NCBI GenBank assembly: GCA_030653635.1
Contig: JAURYZ010000243.1
Location: 1 to 9,971, forward strand
Direction: 5' to 3'
DNA length: 9,971 nucleotides
From: Coriobacteriia bacterium
Lineage (GTDB): Bacteria > Actinomycetota > Coriobacteriia > Anaerosomatales > JAHIQC01
Of this stretch, positions 1-6,424 are shown one piece after another; position 1 is the stretch's first letter; each line of letters opens with the position of its first letter. The notes beneath the pieces were generated by a model. The model did no database searches. It had not been told where the DNA came from and saw only the letters and a program-made list of their open reading frames with translations. The position numbers and the translations under genes were made by a program.

Positions 1-943
1 GGCTGATCGTGTCGCCGACCTGCTGGGGCTTGGCGGTCTGGATACCGGCGATGATCGCGACAATCACGATGACCGCAACGATGGCCGCTGTGACCATATT
101 GCGCTTCGCGACACCGGAGGGAGCGGCGTTGTCGACCAAGAGCCCGGCACCAGCGTCTGTGCCGGAGGGCGCGTCGGCATCGTCGGCATCATTGCCCTCG
201 GCGGTGTCGTCATCGACCGCAGTGGCGGCCTTCTTGCGCTTCATGGCGCTCGCGACAATCAACACGAATCCGAGAACGACCACCACAGGAATCGCGAAGG
301 CGAGAAACCCGGTGCTCGAAGAGGCGGCAGCGGGAGCCGTGGCGGTAGCGGAGACTGTATAGGCGACCGCGAGAGCCAGCTCATCGCCAGCCTTGGCGCC
401 ATCGATCGTCTTGCTGTAGTACGCAAAGCCGCCGTCACCGGGCTGGAGGCTGGCGCCGGGCTCCTCGGCGGTGATGCTTGCCGTCTGGGGGACCCTGATG
501 GCCATCCGGACTTGCGGGACATCCTGTCCGGGCACCCAGCGTATCGACGACGCGTAGGTCGTGCCGTCAAAGCTCAGCATGTCGGAGGCGAGAATCTCAA
601 TCTGGGCGATGCGCGACGAGGTGAGCGTGAAGCTGTAGGTGTCCAGCTCGCCAGTCGTGGTCATGGTCTTTTGCAGCTCTAGGTCACCCTCGGGGGCACC
701 GCCCATGATCTCGCCGATCCACTGGATCTGCGAACCCTTGGGAACGGAGAGTTCGGCTTGGGCGGGGAGTGTGGCTGTCTCAGGCAGATGGGCTGTTAGC
801 AGCAAGACGCCCTCGGATTGCTCGGAGAGCATCGTGACATCGACGCTCGCCCAGGTGACAGGGGCGGCAACGGCGCTCGTGGCCGAGAGCGCGGCCAGCA
901 CGAACATGACGGCAACGAGGAAGTGGCGCAAAGAAGGACGCAT
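1..943 (-). CDS. Membrane-anchored secreted-domain protein, unrecognised, 3' end outside window
   Basis: This reading frame stays open for 314 codons from the ATG at 943 to the window edge, so the C-terminus is missing. An AGGAG ribosome site (952-956) lies 8 bases upstream of the ATG. The protein starts with a signal peptide (about residues 1-27, ending AVAA), followed by a Thr/Ser-rich, beta-looking extracytoplasmic region (28-209). A hydrophobic segment (about 211-233) is followed by KRKK, then a cytoplasmic stretch rich in Asp and Ala (about 243-262), and a second hydrophobic segment (about 283-301). The implied topology is out-in-out, so another exported domain may follow beyond the edge. 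It is the third gene of a probable minus-strand operon, 53 bases after the small 997-1290 gene. I do not recognise the family. The gene looks real from its uninterrupted frame, ribosome site and sensible topology. Confidence 0.85.
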   Translation of the reverse strand, partial: MRPSLRHFLVAVMFVLAALSATSAVAAPVTWASVDVTMLSEQSEGVLLLTAHLPETATLPAQAELSVPKGSQIQWIGEIMGGAPEGDLELQKTMTTTGELDTYSFTLTSSRIAQIEILASDMLSFDGTTYASSIRWVPGQDVPQVRMAIRVPQTASITAEEPGASLQPGDGGFAYYSKTIDGAKAGDELALAVAYTVSATATAPAAASSSTGFLAFAIPVVVVLGFVLIVASAMKRKKAATAVDDDTAEGNDADDADAPSGTDAGAGLLVDNAAPSGVAKRNMVTAAIVAVIVIVAIIAGIQTAKPQQVGDTIS

Positions 944-996
944 ATTCGGATCTCCTAGTTCGGGGCAGACGAGAACGTATCGACGCTTCGCTTCGC

Positions 997-1290
997 TCAG
1001 ATCCTAAGAGTTGCGAACCGCAGCAGGGCCGCTGTTCCCGACTCGACGTCGGAAGCCGCCCTGTCGGGGCGAGGCGCGAGCACCAGCAGCACGAGAACCA
1101 GCGCCTGCGCTGAAGCGAGCATGCCGCCGAGAGTGTCACGCAAAACTCGGGCGGGTTGTCCGAAACGATGGGACCCGCCAAAGGACGCGTGCGGATGTGC
1201 CGACGACAGACAGTCGACACAGGCTGAAAGCACGATGACACCTAGAAATAGGATCATCATCGCTATGGAGTACTTGAGTAGGCTGTTCAT
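997..1290 (-). CDS. Small exported or membrane protein, possible lipoprotein, unrecognised
   Basis: The 97-residue product begins MNSLLKYS followed by a hydrophobic stretch (about 9-24) ending in LSAC. This fits a lipobox with Cys24 as the modified residue. A second hydrophobic stretch, roughly residues 58-72 (MLASAQALVLVLLVLAP), could be a transmembrane helix, so a two-helix membrane protein is an equally good reading. The middle is basic and polar (PHASFGGSHRFG). The upstream ribosome site is weak (GTGGA about 10 bases before the ATG). The gene lies 46 bases after the 1337-2011 gene and 53 before the 943 gene, on the same strand, which supports co-transcription. No family is recognised. The weak ribosome site and small size leave some doubt that it is translated. 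Confidence 0.55.
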   Translation of the reverse strand: MNSLLKYSIAMMILFLGVIVLSACVDCLSSAHPHASFGGSHRFGQPARVLRDTLGGMLASAQALVLVLLVLAPRPDRAASDVESGTAALLRFATLRI

Positions 1291-1336
1291 TTCGGTTCGT
1301 CCACTGCGAAAACCATGCCTGCTGGACTTCGCATTC

Positions 1337-2011
1337 TTATTCGTTTGCGGGCACGTCGGCCCCCAAGGCAGCGGCGGCAGCCGCCGCCCGGCGTTCGAGC
1401 GCGTCGACGCGAGCCGTAAGGCCGTCTAGGTCGCTTGTTGGAGGCGTTGAGCTGACAGCGGCCTGGGCCATGTCCGGAGAGGCGACATCATCGTGCTGCC
1501 GCGCGAACTTGAGGTAACCCAGTGCGAGGGTCACCGCGAACGCGAAGACTATGACCGCGAAGCGCGCCGTGGACTGGCCGGAGAAGATCACCCAGCCCGA
1601 CCCGTAGATCATGGTGAGCAGCCCACCCAAGAGCAGACCGTTGGAGATCACACGGAGCTGTTCACTGCGTATGAGCGATATGCCCATGACGAAAGTGGCG
1701 AACACAATAAGAACGATGCTCGTGTTGCGGGCCCAGATCTGGCGCTTGGCTTCGAGGTCCTTTTGCAGCGCGTCGATCTTCTTTTGGACGACCGCGTTCT
1801 CAGCCTCCTGGGCGGGAGTGAACGCTTTGCCGCCGGTTTGGCGGTTGATCTGTTCCTGCTGCCGGTACAGCTTGTCGAGTTCGGGCTGGTTCTTCTGGTC
1901 CGGTGACTCATAGAAGGTGTTCACGCCGATCCCGACAAAGGCGAGCACCATAAGGCCGAGGAAGAACGAGAATATCGTCTGCAGGGCGTAGTTCTGCCTG
2001 TCTCGCTGCAT
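1337..2011 (-). CDS. Four-helix membrane protein with periplasmic-side coiled coil, unrecognised
   Basis: I chose the ATG at 2011 (224 residues) because AGAGG (2019-2023) lies 7 bases upstream. The in-frame ATG at 2026 has no good ribosome site and would add five residues. Predicted helices are at about residues 11-33, 98-115, 122-143 and 149-168. Between helices 1 and 2 is a charged, Gln-rich loop (about 39-95) with heptad-like leucines and long runs of K, E, Q and R, probably a coiled coil. After helix 4 comes a polar tail ending in a second heptad segment (LDGLTARVDALERRA, about 196-210) and an alanine run. No catalytic motif is visible. It appears to be the first gene of a minus-strand set of three membrane or secreted proteins, suggesting an envelope complex. 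The function is unknown. Confidence 0.8.
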   Translation of the reverse strand: MQRDRQNYALQTIFSFFLGLMVLAFVGIGVNTFYESPDQKNQPELDKLYRQQEQINRQTGGKAFTPAQEAENAVVQKKIDALQKDLEAKRQIWARNTSIVLIVFATFVMGISLIRSEQLRVISNGLLLGGLLTMIYGSGWVIFSGQSTARFAVIVFAFAVTLALGYLKFARQHDDVASPDMAQAAVSSTPPTSDLDGLTARVDALERRAAAAAAALGADVPANE

Positions 2012-2155
2012 GTCCATGCCTCTCATGTGCGTCGTTTCGCTGTAGATACTCAGCTATCATGACAAACTTTGCGCATCCTAGCACCACTCTTGGAAACACG
2101 AGCGACCCGCCGGTGCGATACACCCCGAGTTCCCGGACAAACGCCTGCTTGGGCT
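2012..2155. other. Gap before the membrane-protein operon
   Basis: This stretch separates the heliorhodopsin relic from the 1337-2011 gene, both on the minus strand. It must carry the promoter of the left-hand operon unless that operon is read through from the hemerythrin side. I see no convincing -35/-10 pair. CATGAT near 2056-2061 on the minus strand is the best -10-like match but lacks a partner. No strong terminator hairpin is visible; GGTG/CACC around a 5-base loop is too weak. Confidence 0.4.
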
Positions 2156-2402
2156 CTAGCTCGGGATCAGCGTGTTCGCGTACACGAATCCCGGGGGCTC
2201 GGCGGTCGAGCCCGGGCTCCACATGTACAGACCAATCGAGAGCCACGGCACGATTCCGGCCAGACGCCCGAAGATGAACGATAGCCAGTTGGGGCGGCCC
2301 GGCAGCATCGCAATGAGAACGACCATGAGCGAGGAGCTCAATGAGTACTCGATCCAACGCGCGTAGTTGCGGTTTCTCTTGAGGTTGGCGCCGCCGCAGC
2401 GT
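2156..2402 (-). pseudogene. Heliorhodopsin relic with large internal losses
   Basis: Read on the minus strand, one open frame contains NLKRNRNYARWIEYSLSSS, then LMVVLIAMLPG, then FIFGRLAGIVPW, GLYMWSPGST, GFVY and ANTLIPS before a TAG at 2156-2158. From memory of the family (for example HeR-48C12), these match helix 3 (RW-V/I-EYSLSSS, whose Glu is the Schiff-base counterion), helix 5 and its exit (FGxIAGIVPW, APGST, PGFVY), and the extreme C-terminus. Missing are helices 1-2, helix 4, and helix 6 to most of helix 7, including the retinal-binding lysine. No credible start codon with a ribosome site exists: the frame opens after a TAG at 2423-2425 inside the hemerythrin end, and the first start-like codon is a TTG at 2341. 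It cannot form a photoreceptor. It directly follows the hemerythrin gene. I am confident about the homology and less sure about exact junctions. Confidence 0.8.
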
Positions 2403-2807
2403 TTAGCTTTGGTGGATGAGTTCTACGAACCGCATGTCCTCTGCGCGTATATGGCCCTGCAGCCACTTGGCGAGAAACGGAGCAATCTTGGTCGCCGCGA
2501 CCTGTTCTCCGTTGAAGTACGACGCCGCGAGCATCATCGTCTCGGCTGTCAGGTGCTCATGCAGCGCTCGATGGGAACTGAGCGACGGGTACCCGTGCTC
2601 GGCCATGAGCTCCTCTTCATCATTGAAGTGCTGGACCACGTAGTCCGTGAGCTCGTAGATCGTGTCGGCCACGGTTTCCTCGTCATCCTCTTCTTGCACG
2701 AGCGCTGCGGCCTGCAGCTTGTTTGCCAGTTCGAACAGGTGACGATGCTGGTCGTCGATGTCCTGGTGGCCGGTCTCCAGATCAACGCTCCACTCGAAGT
2801 ACGCCAT
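2403..2807 (-). CDS. Bacteriohemerythrin
   Basis: This 134-residue single-domain protein should bind O2 reversibly at a non-haem di-iron site in a four-helix bundle in the cytoplasm. It may serve for oxygen storage, delivery or sensing in a microaerophilic or anaerobic cell. All seven expected iron ligands are present: His21 in DDQH, His60 and Glu64 in HFNDEE, His79 and His83 in SHRALHEH, and His119 and Asp124 in HIRAED. The length is normal for the family. I start at the ATG at 2807 because GGAGG lies 5 bases upstream; the in-frame ATG at 2828 would add seven residues (MTRYGGV) without a good ribosome site. There is no fused sensor domain. Its 3' end abuts the heliorhodopsin relic. Divergently upstream is the wall-protein operon, with the DnaA-box cluster in between. 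Confidence 0.93.
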   Translation of the reverse strand: MAYFEWSVDLETGHQDIDDQHRHLFELANKLQAAALVQEEDDEETVADTIYELTDYVVQHFNDEEELMAEHGYPSLSSHRALHEHLTAETMMLAASYFNGEQVAATKIAPFLAKWLQGHIRAEDMRFVELIHQS

Positions 2808-2897
2808 GACGCCTCCGTATCGGGTCATTGTTGTGGGCTTTCACTGCAGACGATACCCACAAGTTGGCATCTCCCTCGCCGCGTAAGCACGAGATGG

Positions 2898-2938
2898 GTA
2901 TCCACAGTGATTGTGGATACTGTGGATTGTGTGGAAAA
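2898..2938. promoter_or_regulatory. Cluster of four DnaA-box-like 9-mers
   Basis: GTATCCACA at 2898-2906 is followed on the opposite strand by GTATCCACA (2912-2920), CAATCCACA (2921-2929) and TTTTCCACA (2930-2938). The last three lie head to tail with no gap. Against the known consensus TTATCCACA (looser form TTWTNCACA), the last box fits the loose form, the first two differ at one base and the third at two. Boxes 1 and 2 form an inverted repeat (TATCCACA, 5-base spacer, TGTGGATA). The arrangement resembles replication origins or DnaA-controlled promoters, but no dnaA, dnaN or rpmH gene is in the window. An unrelated dimeric regulator could also bind the palindrome. Confidence 0.6.
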
Positions 2939-3002
2939 CTGCAGGTCAAACGCCGTTTATCTCGCCGATTAGCCTTTGGGCAGGTTGTCTGGGAAAACGC
3001 TT

Positions 3003-3024
3003 GCATCCCCCTTTGATGGGGTGC
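3003..3024 (+). other. Small stem-loop upstream of the wall-protein operon
   Basis: GCATCCCC (3003-3010) can pair with GGGGTGC (3018-3024) with one bulged T, giving a 7-pair stem and a short loop. No T-run follows, so it is not a typical terminator. It sits 12 bases before the larger fold at 3036-3111 and may belong to the same leader RNA. Confidence 0.35.
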
Positions 3025-3035
3025 AGTATTCGTTA

Positions 3036-3111
3036 TGCGAGGTCGTTGAAGAACTCAGATGGGCTAGAACCGTAAGGTGAAAGTTCGTTCGAGGGAAGCA
3101 GCGGCCTCGCA
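3036..3111 (+). ncRNA. Candidate structured leader RNA, class unassigned
   Basis: TGCGAGGTCG (3036-3045) pairs over 10 bases, with one G-T pair, with CGGCCTCGCA (3102-3111). Inside, GAACT (3051-3055) pairs with AGTTC (3082-3086), and within that ACC (3069-3071) pairs with GGT (3076-3078) around a GTAA loop of the GNRA type. Nested stems with purine-rich joining segments and a GNRA loop are typical of riboswitch-like leaders. I could not match it to cyclic-di-GMP, cyclic-di-AMP, cobalamin, TPP, FMN or fluoride consensus motifs from memory. It lies 115 bases before the wall-protein start. If the operon promoter is at 3141-3146, this RNA would not be in that transcript, so its status is uncertain. 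Confidence 0.3.
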
Positions 3112-3140
3112 CCTTTGTGCCCTGAGTCAGGTCTCCTCGG

Positions 3141-3146
3141 TATAAG
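3141..3146 (+). promoter_or_regulatory. Possible -10 element for the wall-protein operon
   Basis: TATAAG matches the sigma-70 consensus TATAAT at five of six bases. The best -35 candidate, TTGTGC at 3115-3120, is 20 bases upstream, which is longer than ideal, and there is no extended -10 TGn. It would place the 5' end about 70-80 bases before the ATG at 3227. Evidence is weak. Confidence 0.3.
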
Positions 3147-3226
3147 ATGTTCCGGTGGGGCGCGGTGGGTTAATGCCGCGAAAAAGACAGCTCGCGACCT
3201 GTCGGGTCGCATTGCGAAGGGGCGTG

Positions 3227-4912
3227 ATGACGCTGAGGCGTTCAATCCCGTTGAGAATCATCCTGGCGACTGTCCTGGCCTTGCCGGTGATCATGAGTCC
3301 GGCAACCGTCTTCGCGGCGTATGCCGTGGACGCGTACGAAGCTGGATCGGGCGATGACACGCCAACAGCTGCCCGGGACTTGACCACGTCGATGGATGAG
3401 TCGGGCAGCTACGGCGGCCACGGTGAGCCTTTGTCGACCGAGAGCCACACGTTCGATATGGTCAACGACTCGTCCATGACCTCGGACGAGGACTGGATCA
3501 AGTTCACCGTGAGCTCCACTGCCGTGGATGCCGGGTACAGCTACATCATCGAGGCCATCTCTGTAGATGGCGTCGTCGACCCAGTCATCGAGCTGTATGG
3601 CCCGCACTCCTCGGCAGCAAATGTGCGCCCCACGGCAGTCTCGCTACTCGGCCCGGATGCAGCGGTTCCGGTATTCACCGAGACCGACCCGGTGGCCCTC
3701 ATCGCTAACGACGAGAGCCGCTGGTTCTCGATCGGCGGCGCTTCGCTCTCGTTTATCCCCGCCGTCGATGGCGTGTATTACGCCCGCATCCGCCCGTACT
3801 ACCAGTACGACGGCGGTGAGCTTCCTGTGGGCTTTAACGCCGGCGAGGGTCGTTACACGCTGCGGGTCAAGAACGGCCAGTTCTCGCGCCTTGCTGGCGC
3901 CAACCGTATCGATACCGCGGTCGCGATAAGTCGCGAGCGCTTTTCGGCAGTACCGCCATTCTCCGGGGCCGTCGTGCTCGCGAACGGCTATGGCTTTGCC
4001 GATGCGCTCGCCGGAAGCACGCTAGCCGGCGTTCTCGGATGCCCCGTGCTGCTCACCGCATCGAATACGCTCGCGCCTAGCGTGAGCGCCGAGATCACGC
4101 GACTGGGTGCCGACACCGTGTATGTCCTGGGTGGCACCTCGGCTGTTGAGCCTGCGGTCCTCAGTGCCATCAGCGTGCTTGGGGCCACGCCGGTGCGCGT
4201 TGCCGGGGCCGATCGCATCGAGACCGCATGTGCGATCGCTCGCAAGGCCGCGGAACTGGGCGCGACATCCCAAGTAGCGTTCGTGGTCAGCTCTCGCAAC
4301 TTCCCCGACGCGCTCGCAGCGTCCCCGATGGCCGTCTACAACGGCGCTCCCGTGCTGCTGACCGCTCCCGAAACGCTCGACCCACGCGTTGCCGATGCGC
4401 TTGCTGACCCCGCTCTCGGCATCACCGACGTCGTGATAGTCGGCGGTGTCTCGGCTGTCAGCAACGTAGTGTCGACGCAGATATCGGCGGCTCTCGTTTC
4501 CTCGGCGCATGTTCGGCGAGTCGCGGGCACGACCCGCTACGACACGGCGCGCGATTTTGCGATCTGGGCCACGGGCATCCAGACTGGCACGACGCAAGTC
4601 GGCACGCCCGCCTCGCCCAATGCGCTGGCTACGCTCGAGTTTTCGCGCATCGGCGTTGCCAACGGCGCGAACTTCCCCGACGCTTTGGCTGGCGGCGTGT
4701 TTTGCGGCCTGGCGGGTTCCCCGATTCTGCTCACCGACAGCACCAAGGTTTCCGAGTATCTGATTGATTGGGCCGGTGTGCTTCCTGCGGGCCAGGACTA
4801 CTGGTTCGCAAGCGATCTGGCGATTCTTCGCTCCTATGTGTTCGGAGGGACGAGCGCTGTGAGCTACGGCGTCCACCTACTGCTCGACACATTCTCCGGC
4901 CCGGCGCTCTAG
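3227..4912 (+). CDS. Secreted protein with three cell wall binding repeat 2 domains (first of cluster)
   Basis: I start this 561-residue protein at the ATG at 3227: AAGGGG lies just upstream, and the product then begins with a classical Sec signal peptide (MTLRRS, hydrophobic core, cleavage near VFAA at about residues 27-30). Earlier in-frame starts at 3155 and 3173 would put a long basic stretch in front. Residues about 45-215 form a beta-rich domain resembling the PPC (pre-peptidase C-terminal) fold (SDEDWIKFTV, VDGVYYARIRPYY). Three CWB2 repeats follow, opening with RLAGANRIDTA (about 220), RVAGADRIETA (about 323) and RVAGTTRYDTA (about 431). Each has the usual NFPDALA-type and GG-T/V-SAV motifs; the first reads YGFADALAG. 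In this family three repeats assemble to bind anionic wall polymers non-covalently. The third repeat carries insertions before RIGVANGANFPDALAG and around AGQDYWFASD. No enzyme domain, LPXTG motif or C-terminal helix is present. Confidence 0.9.
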   Translation: MTLRRSIPLRIILATVLALPVIMSPATVFAAYAVDAYEAGSGDDTPTAARDLTTSMDESGSYGGHGEPLSTESHTFDMVNDSSMTSDEDWIKFTVSSTAVDAGYSYIIEAISVDGVVDPVIELYGPHSSAANVRPTAVSLLGPDAAVPVFTETDPVALIANDESRWFSIGGASLSFIPAVDGVYYARIRPYYQYDGGELPVGFNAGEGRYTLRVKNGQFSRLAGANRIDTAVAISRERFSAVPPFSGAVVLANGYGFADALAGSTLAGVLGCPVLLTASNTLAPSVSAEITRLGADTVYVLGGTSAVEPAVLSAISVLGATPVRVAGADRIETACAIARKAAELGATSQVAFVVSSRNFPDALAASPMAVYNGAPVLLTAPETLDPRVADALADPALGITDVVIVGGVSAVSNVVSTQISAALVSSAHVRRVAGTTRYDTARDFAIWATGIQTGTTQVGTPASPNALATLEFSRIGVANGANFPDALAGGVFCGLAGSPILLTDSTKVSEYLIDWAGVLPAGQDYWFASDLAILRSYVFGGTSAVSYGVHLLLDTFSGPAL

Positions 4913-4937
4913 ACGACCACAGATAAGGGAGTCGACC

Positions 4938-6365
4938 GTGATTCACACAACCTCTTCTCGCCGAGGATTTCTCATGAGCCTGACCTGCGTGTGCGCGCTT
5001 CTGGCGGGCCTCATCGCGCCGACGACCGGTCTCGCGCTCGTATACGACGACGCTCAGTTCGCCTCGGCGCCGCCATTGGCCGCGGTGGAGCAGACGGGCA
5101 CTTTGGACTACTCGACCGACAGGCTCGATCGTTTCTGGGTGGATCTTTCTGCCAATCAGGTGCTGAGCCTGGACTTGGCCGGTGCGGCGTTCCAGGACTT
5201 CGACCTGACGATCTACTCGCCAGACGTAGTGAGCGCGCTGCCCGACCACGAGGAGTTCTACGTCGAGGTCCGCTCGAACAACGCCGATACCGCGAGTGAG
5301 TCATTGAGCTTTCTCGTGCCGCCCAACGGCACGGGTCGCTACTTCGTTGAGATCAGCGCTCACGGTGGAGCCAAAGGCGCATACCAGCTTATGTGGTCGC
5401 TGCGGACCGCCATCGGCGATGTCGTTCGTATCTCTGGTGCGGATCGCTACTCGACTGCGTACGCCGCCAGCCGCTCCACGTTCACGAGCTCGACGGCGGT
5501 GGTCATCGCCAGCGGGGCCAACTTCCCCGACGCGCTAGCCGCAGCCGGGCTTGCGGGCGCGCTCGAGTGCCCCGTCCTGCTCGTTCCCGCAGCCACGAGT
5601 CTCGACGACCCGCGCGTGGCTCCTTTGTATCTGGAGCTCACACGTCTCGGCGTGGACGACGCTTACGTGATCGGCGGCTCCGCCGCGGTGAACGATTTCA
5701 TGTTCACCGAGATAGGGAAGATGGTGCCCTCGATCCAGCGCATCCCGGGCTCCACGCGCTATGAGACGGCCAAGAATGTCGCCGACAAGATCGACCAGAT
5801 CAATGGCGTGACGTCGGACACCGTGTTCGTGGTGCGCGGAGACTCGTTCGCCGATGCATTGGCCGTGTCCCCGTTCGCCTACTCGCAGGCGCTGCCGATA
5901 CTGCTGACCCCTCCGGGGGGCCTGGACGCCTACACGCGCTCATACATCGAGCTTAACGACGTGACCGACGTGCGTATCGCTGGGGGCACGGGCGCGGTCT
6001 CGGCCGCAGTTGCGACCAGCATCGACTCGCTCAACTCGGGCGCCACGGACGTCATCCGCATGCAAGGCGCGGACCGCTATGCGACAGCTGCGAAAGTTGC
6101 CGAGGAGTGCGTCGGGCTCGGGTGGGGCGACTGGAGCGCAATTGGCCTGGCGACCGGCATGAACTTCCCCGATGCGCTGTCCGGCGGTGCCGCTTTGGGC
6201 ACGCGTGGAGGCGTCCTGCTTCTCACTGAGGCCGGATCGCTCTCTCAGGCCGCTTACGATGCGATATCTGGCAATGCGAGCCCTGCAACTATGGCACTTG
6301 TGCTCGGCGGCTCGGCCGCCGTGAATGACGCGGTAATTCAGACGGTTCGGGGTCTACTCCCATAG
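4938..6365 (+). CDS. Secreted protein with three cell wall binding repeat 2 domains, Tat-like signal (second of cluster)
   Basis: The GTG start at 4938 has AAGGGAG six bases upstream and lies 25 bases after the previous stop, so the two genes are probably co-transcribed. The 475-residue product opens with SSRRGFLMSL and then a hydrophobic core. SRRGFL closely fits the twin-arginine consensus (S/T-R-R-x-F-L), so export of a folded protein by Tat is plausible; Sec export is still possible. Residues about 33-160 form a PPC-like beta domain (LDRFWVDLSANQVLSLDL, YFVEISAHGG). CWB2 repeats open with RISGADRYSTA (about 164), RIPGSTRYETA (about 269) and RMQGADRYATA (about 374). They contain ANFPDALAAAG, FADALAVSPFAY and NFPDALSGGAALG, and end in GGSAAV or GGTGAV. 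The last repeat runs to the C-terminus with no anchor. It is the shortest of the three paralogues. Confidence 0.92.
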   Translation: MIHTTSSRRGFLMSLTCVCALLAGLIAPTTGLALVYDDAQFASAPPLAAVEQTGTLDYSTDRLDRFWVDLSANQVLSLDLAGAAFQDFDLTIYSPDVVSALPDHEEFYVEVRSNNADTASESLSFLVPPNGTGRYFVEISAHGGAKGAYQLMWSLRTAIGDVVRISGADRYSTAYAASRSTFTSSTAVVIASGANFPDALAAAGLAGALECPVLLVPAATSLDDPRVAPLYLELTRLGVDDAYVIGGSAAVNDFMFTEIGKMVPSIQRIPGSTRYETAKNVADKIDQINGVTSDTVFVVRGDSFADALAVSPFAYSQALPILLTPPGGLDAYTRSYIELNDVTDVRIAGGTGAVSAAVATSIDSLNSGATDVIRMQGADRYATAAKVAEECVGLGWGDWSAIGLATGMNFPDALSGGAALGTRGGVLLLTEAGSLSQAAYDAISGNASPATMALVLGGSAAVNDAVIQTVRGLLP

Positions 6366-6424
6366 CTTTCCATGGGATAGACTCATCACCGTTAATCAAT
6401 CGCTAATCGAGTGGGGGTACTGCT
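6366..6424 (+). other. Short gap between second and third wall-protein genes
   Basis: These 59 bases contain no terminator hairpin, so read-through is expected. AGTGGGGGT near 6411-6418 serves as the ribosome site for the TTG at 6425. No clear promoter is visible, although AT-rich GTTAATCAATCGCTAATC (about 6392-6409) could hold an internal start site. Confidence 0.45.

Larger units (their letters stand above)
2808..3226. other. Divergent intergenic region between hemerythrin and wall-protein operon
   Basis: This 419-base gap has no convincing gene. Going rightward it holds the hemerythrin leader, a DnaA-box-like cluster (2898-2938), a hairpin at 3003-3024, a larger predicted RNA fold at 3036-3111, a TATAAG -10-like element at 3141-3146, and the ribosome site of the first wall protein (AAGGGG, about 3218-3222). 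Short open frames here lack ribosome sites and recognisable sequence, so I treat them as chance. Confidence 0.6.

Noticed and set aside
259..570. Frames overlapping the left-edge gene on both strands
   Set aside because: They are Arg/Pro/Ser/Thr-rich shadows of the 314-codon frame that has a signal peptide and ribosome site.
1908..2357. 149-codon minus-strand frame overlapping the heliorhodopsin relic
   Set aside because: It runs in another frame over recognisable heliorhodopsin sequence and over the start of the 2011 gene, with no family-like features.
2898..2938. Calling this the chromosomal origin outright
   Set aside because: DnaA-like boxes alone are not enough: there is no dnaA, dnaN or clear AT-rich unwinding region next to them in the window.
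3003..3111. Cyclic-di-GMP or cyclic-di-AMP riboswitch
   Set aside because: The conserved core motifs of those classes that I can recall are not present.
3155..3226. Longer N-terminus for the first wall protein
   Set aside because: It would put about 24 mostly basic residues before a complete signal peptide, and the ATG at 3227 has the better ribosome site.
4022..4876. 284-codon minus-strand frame inside the first wall-protein gene
   Set aside because: It is a long shadow in GC-rich DNA; the plus strand has three CWB2 repeats over the same bases.
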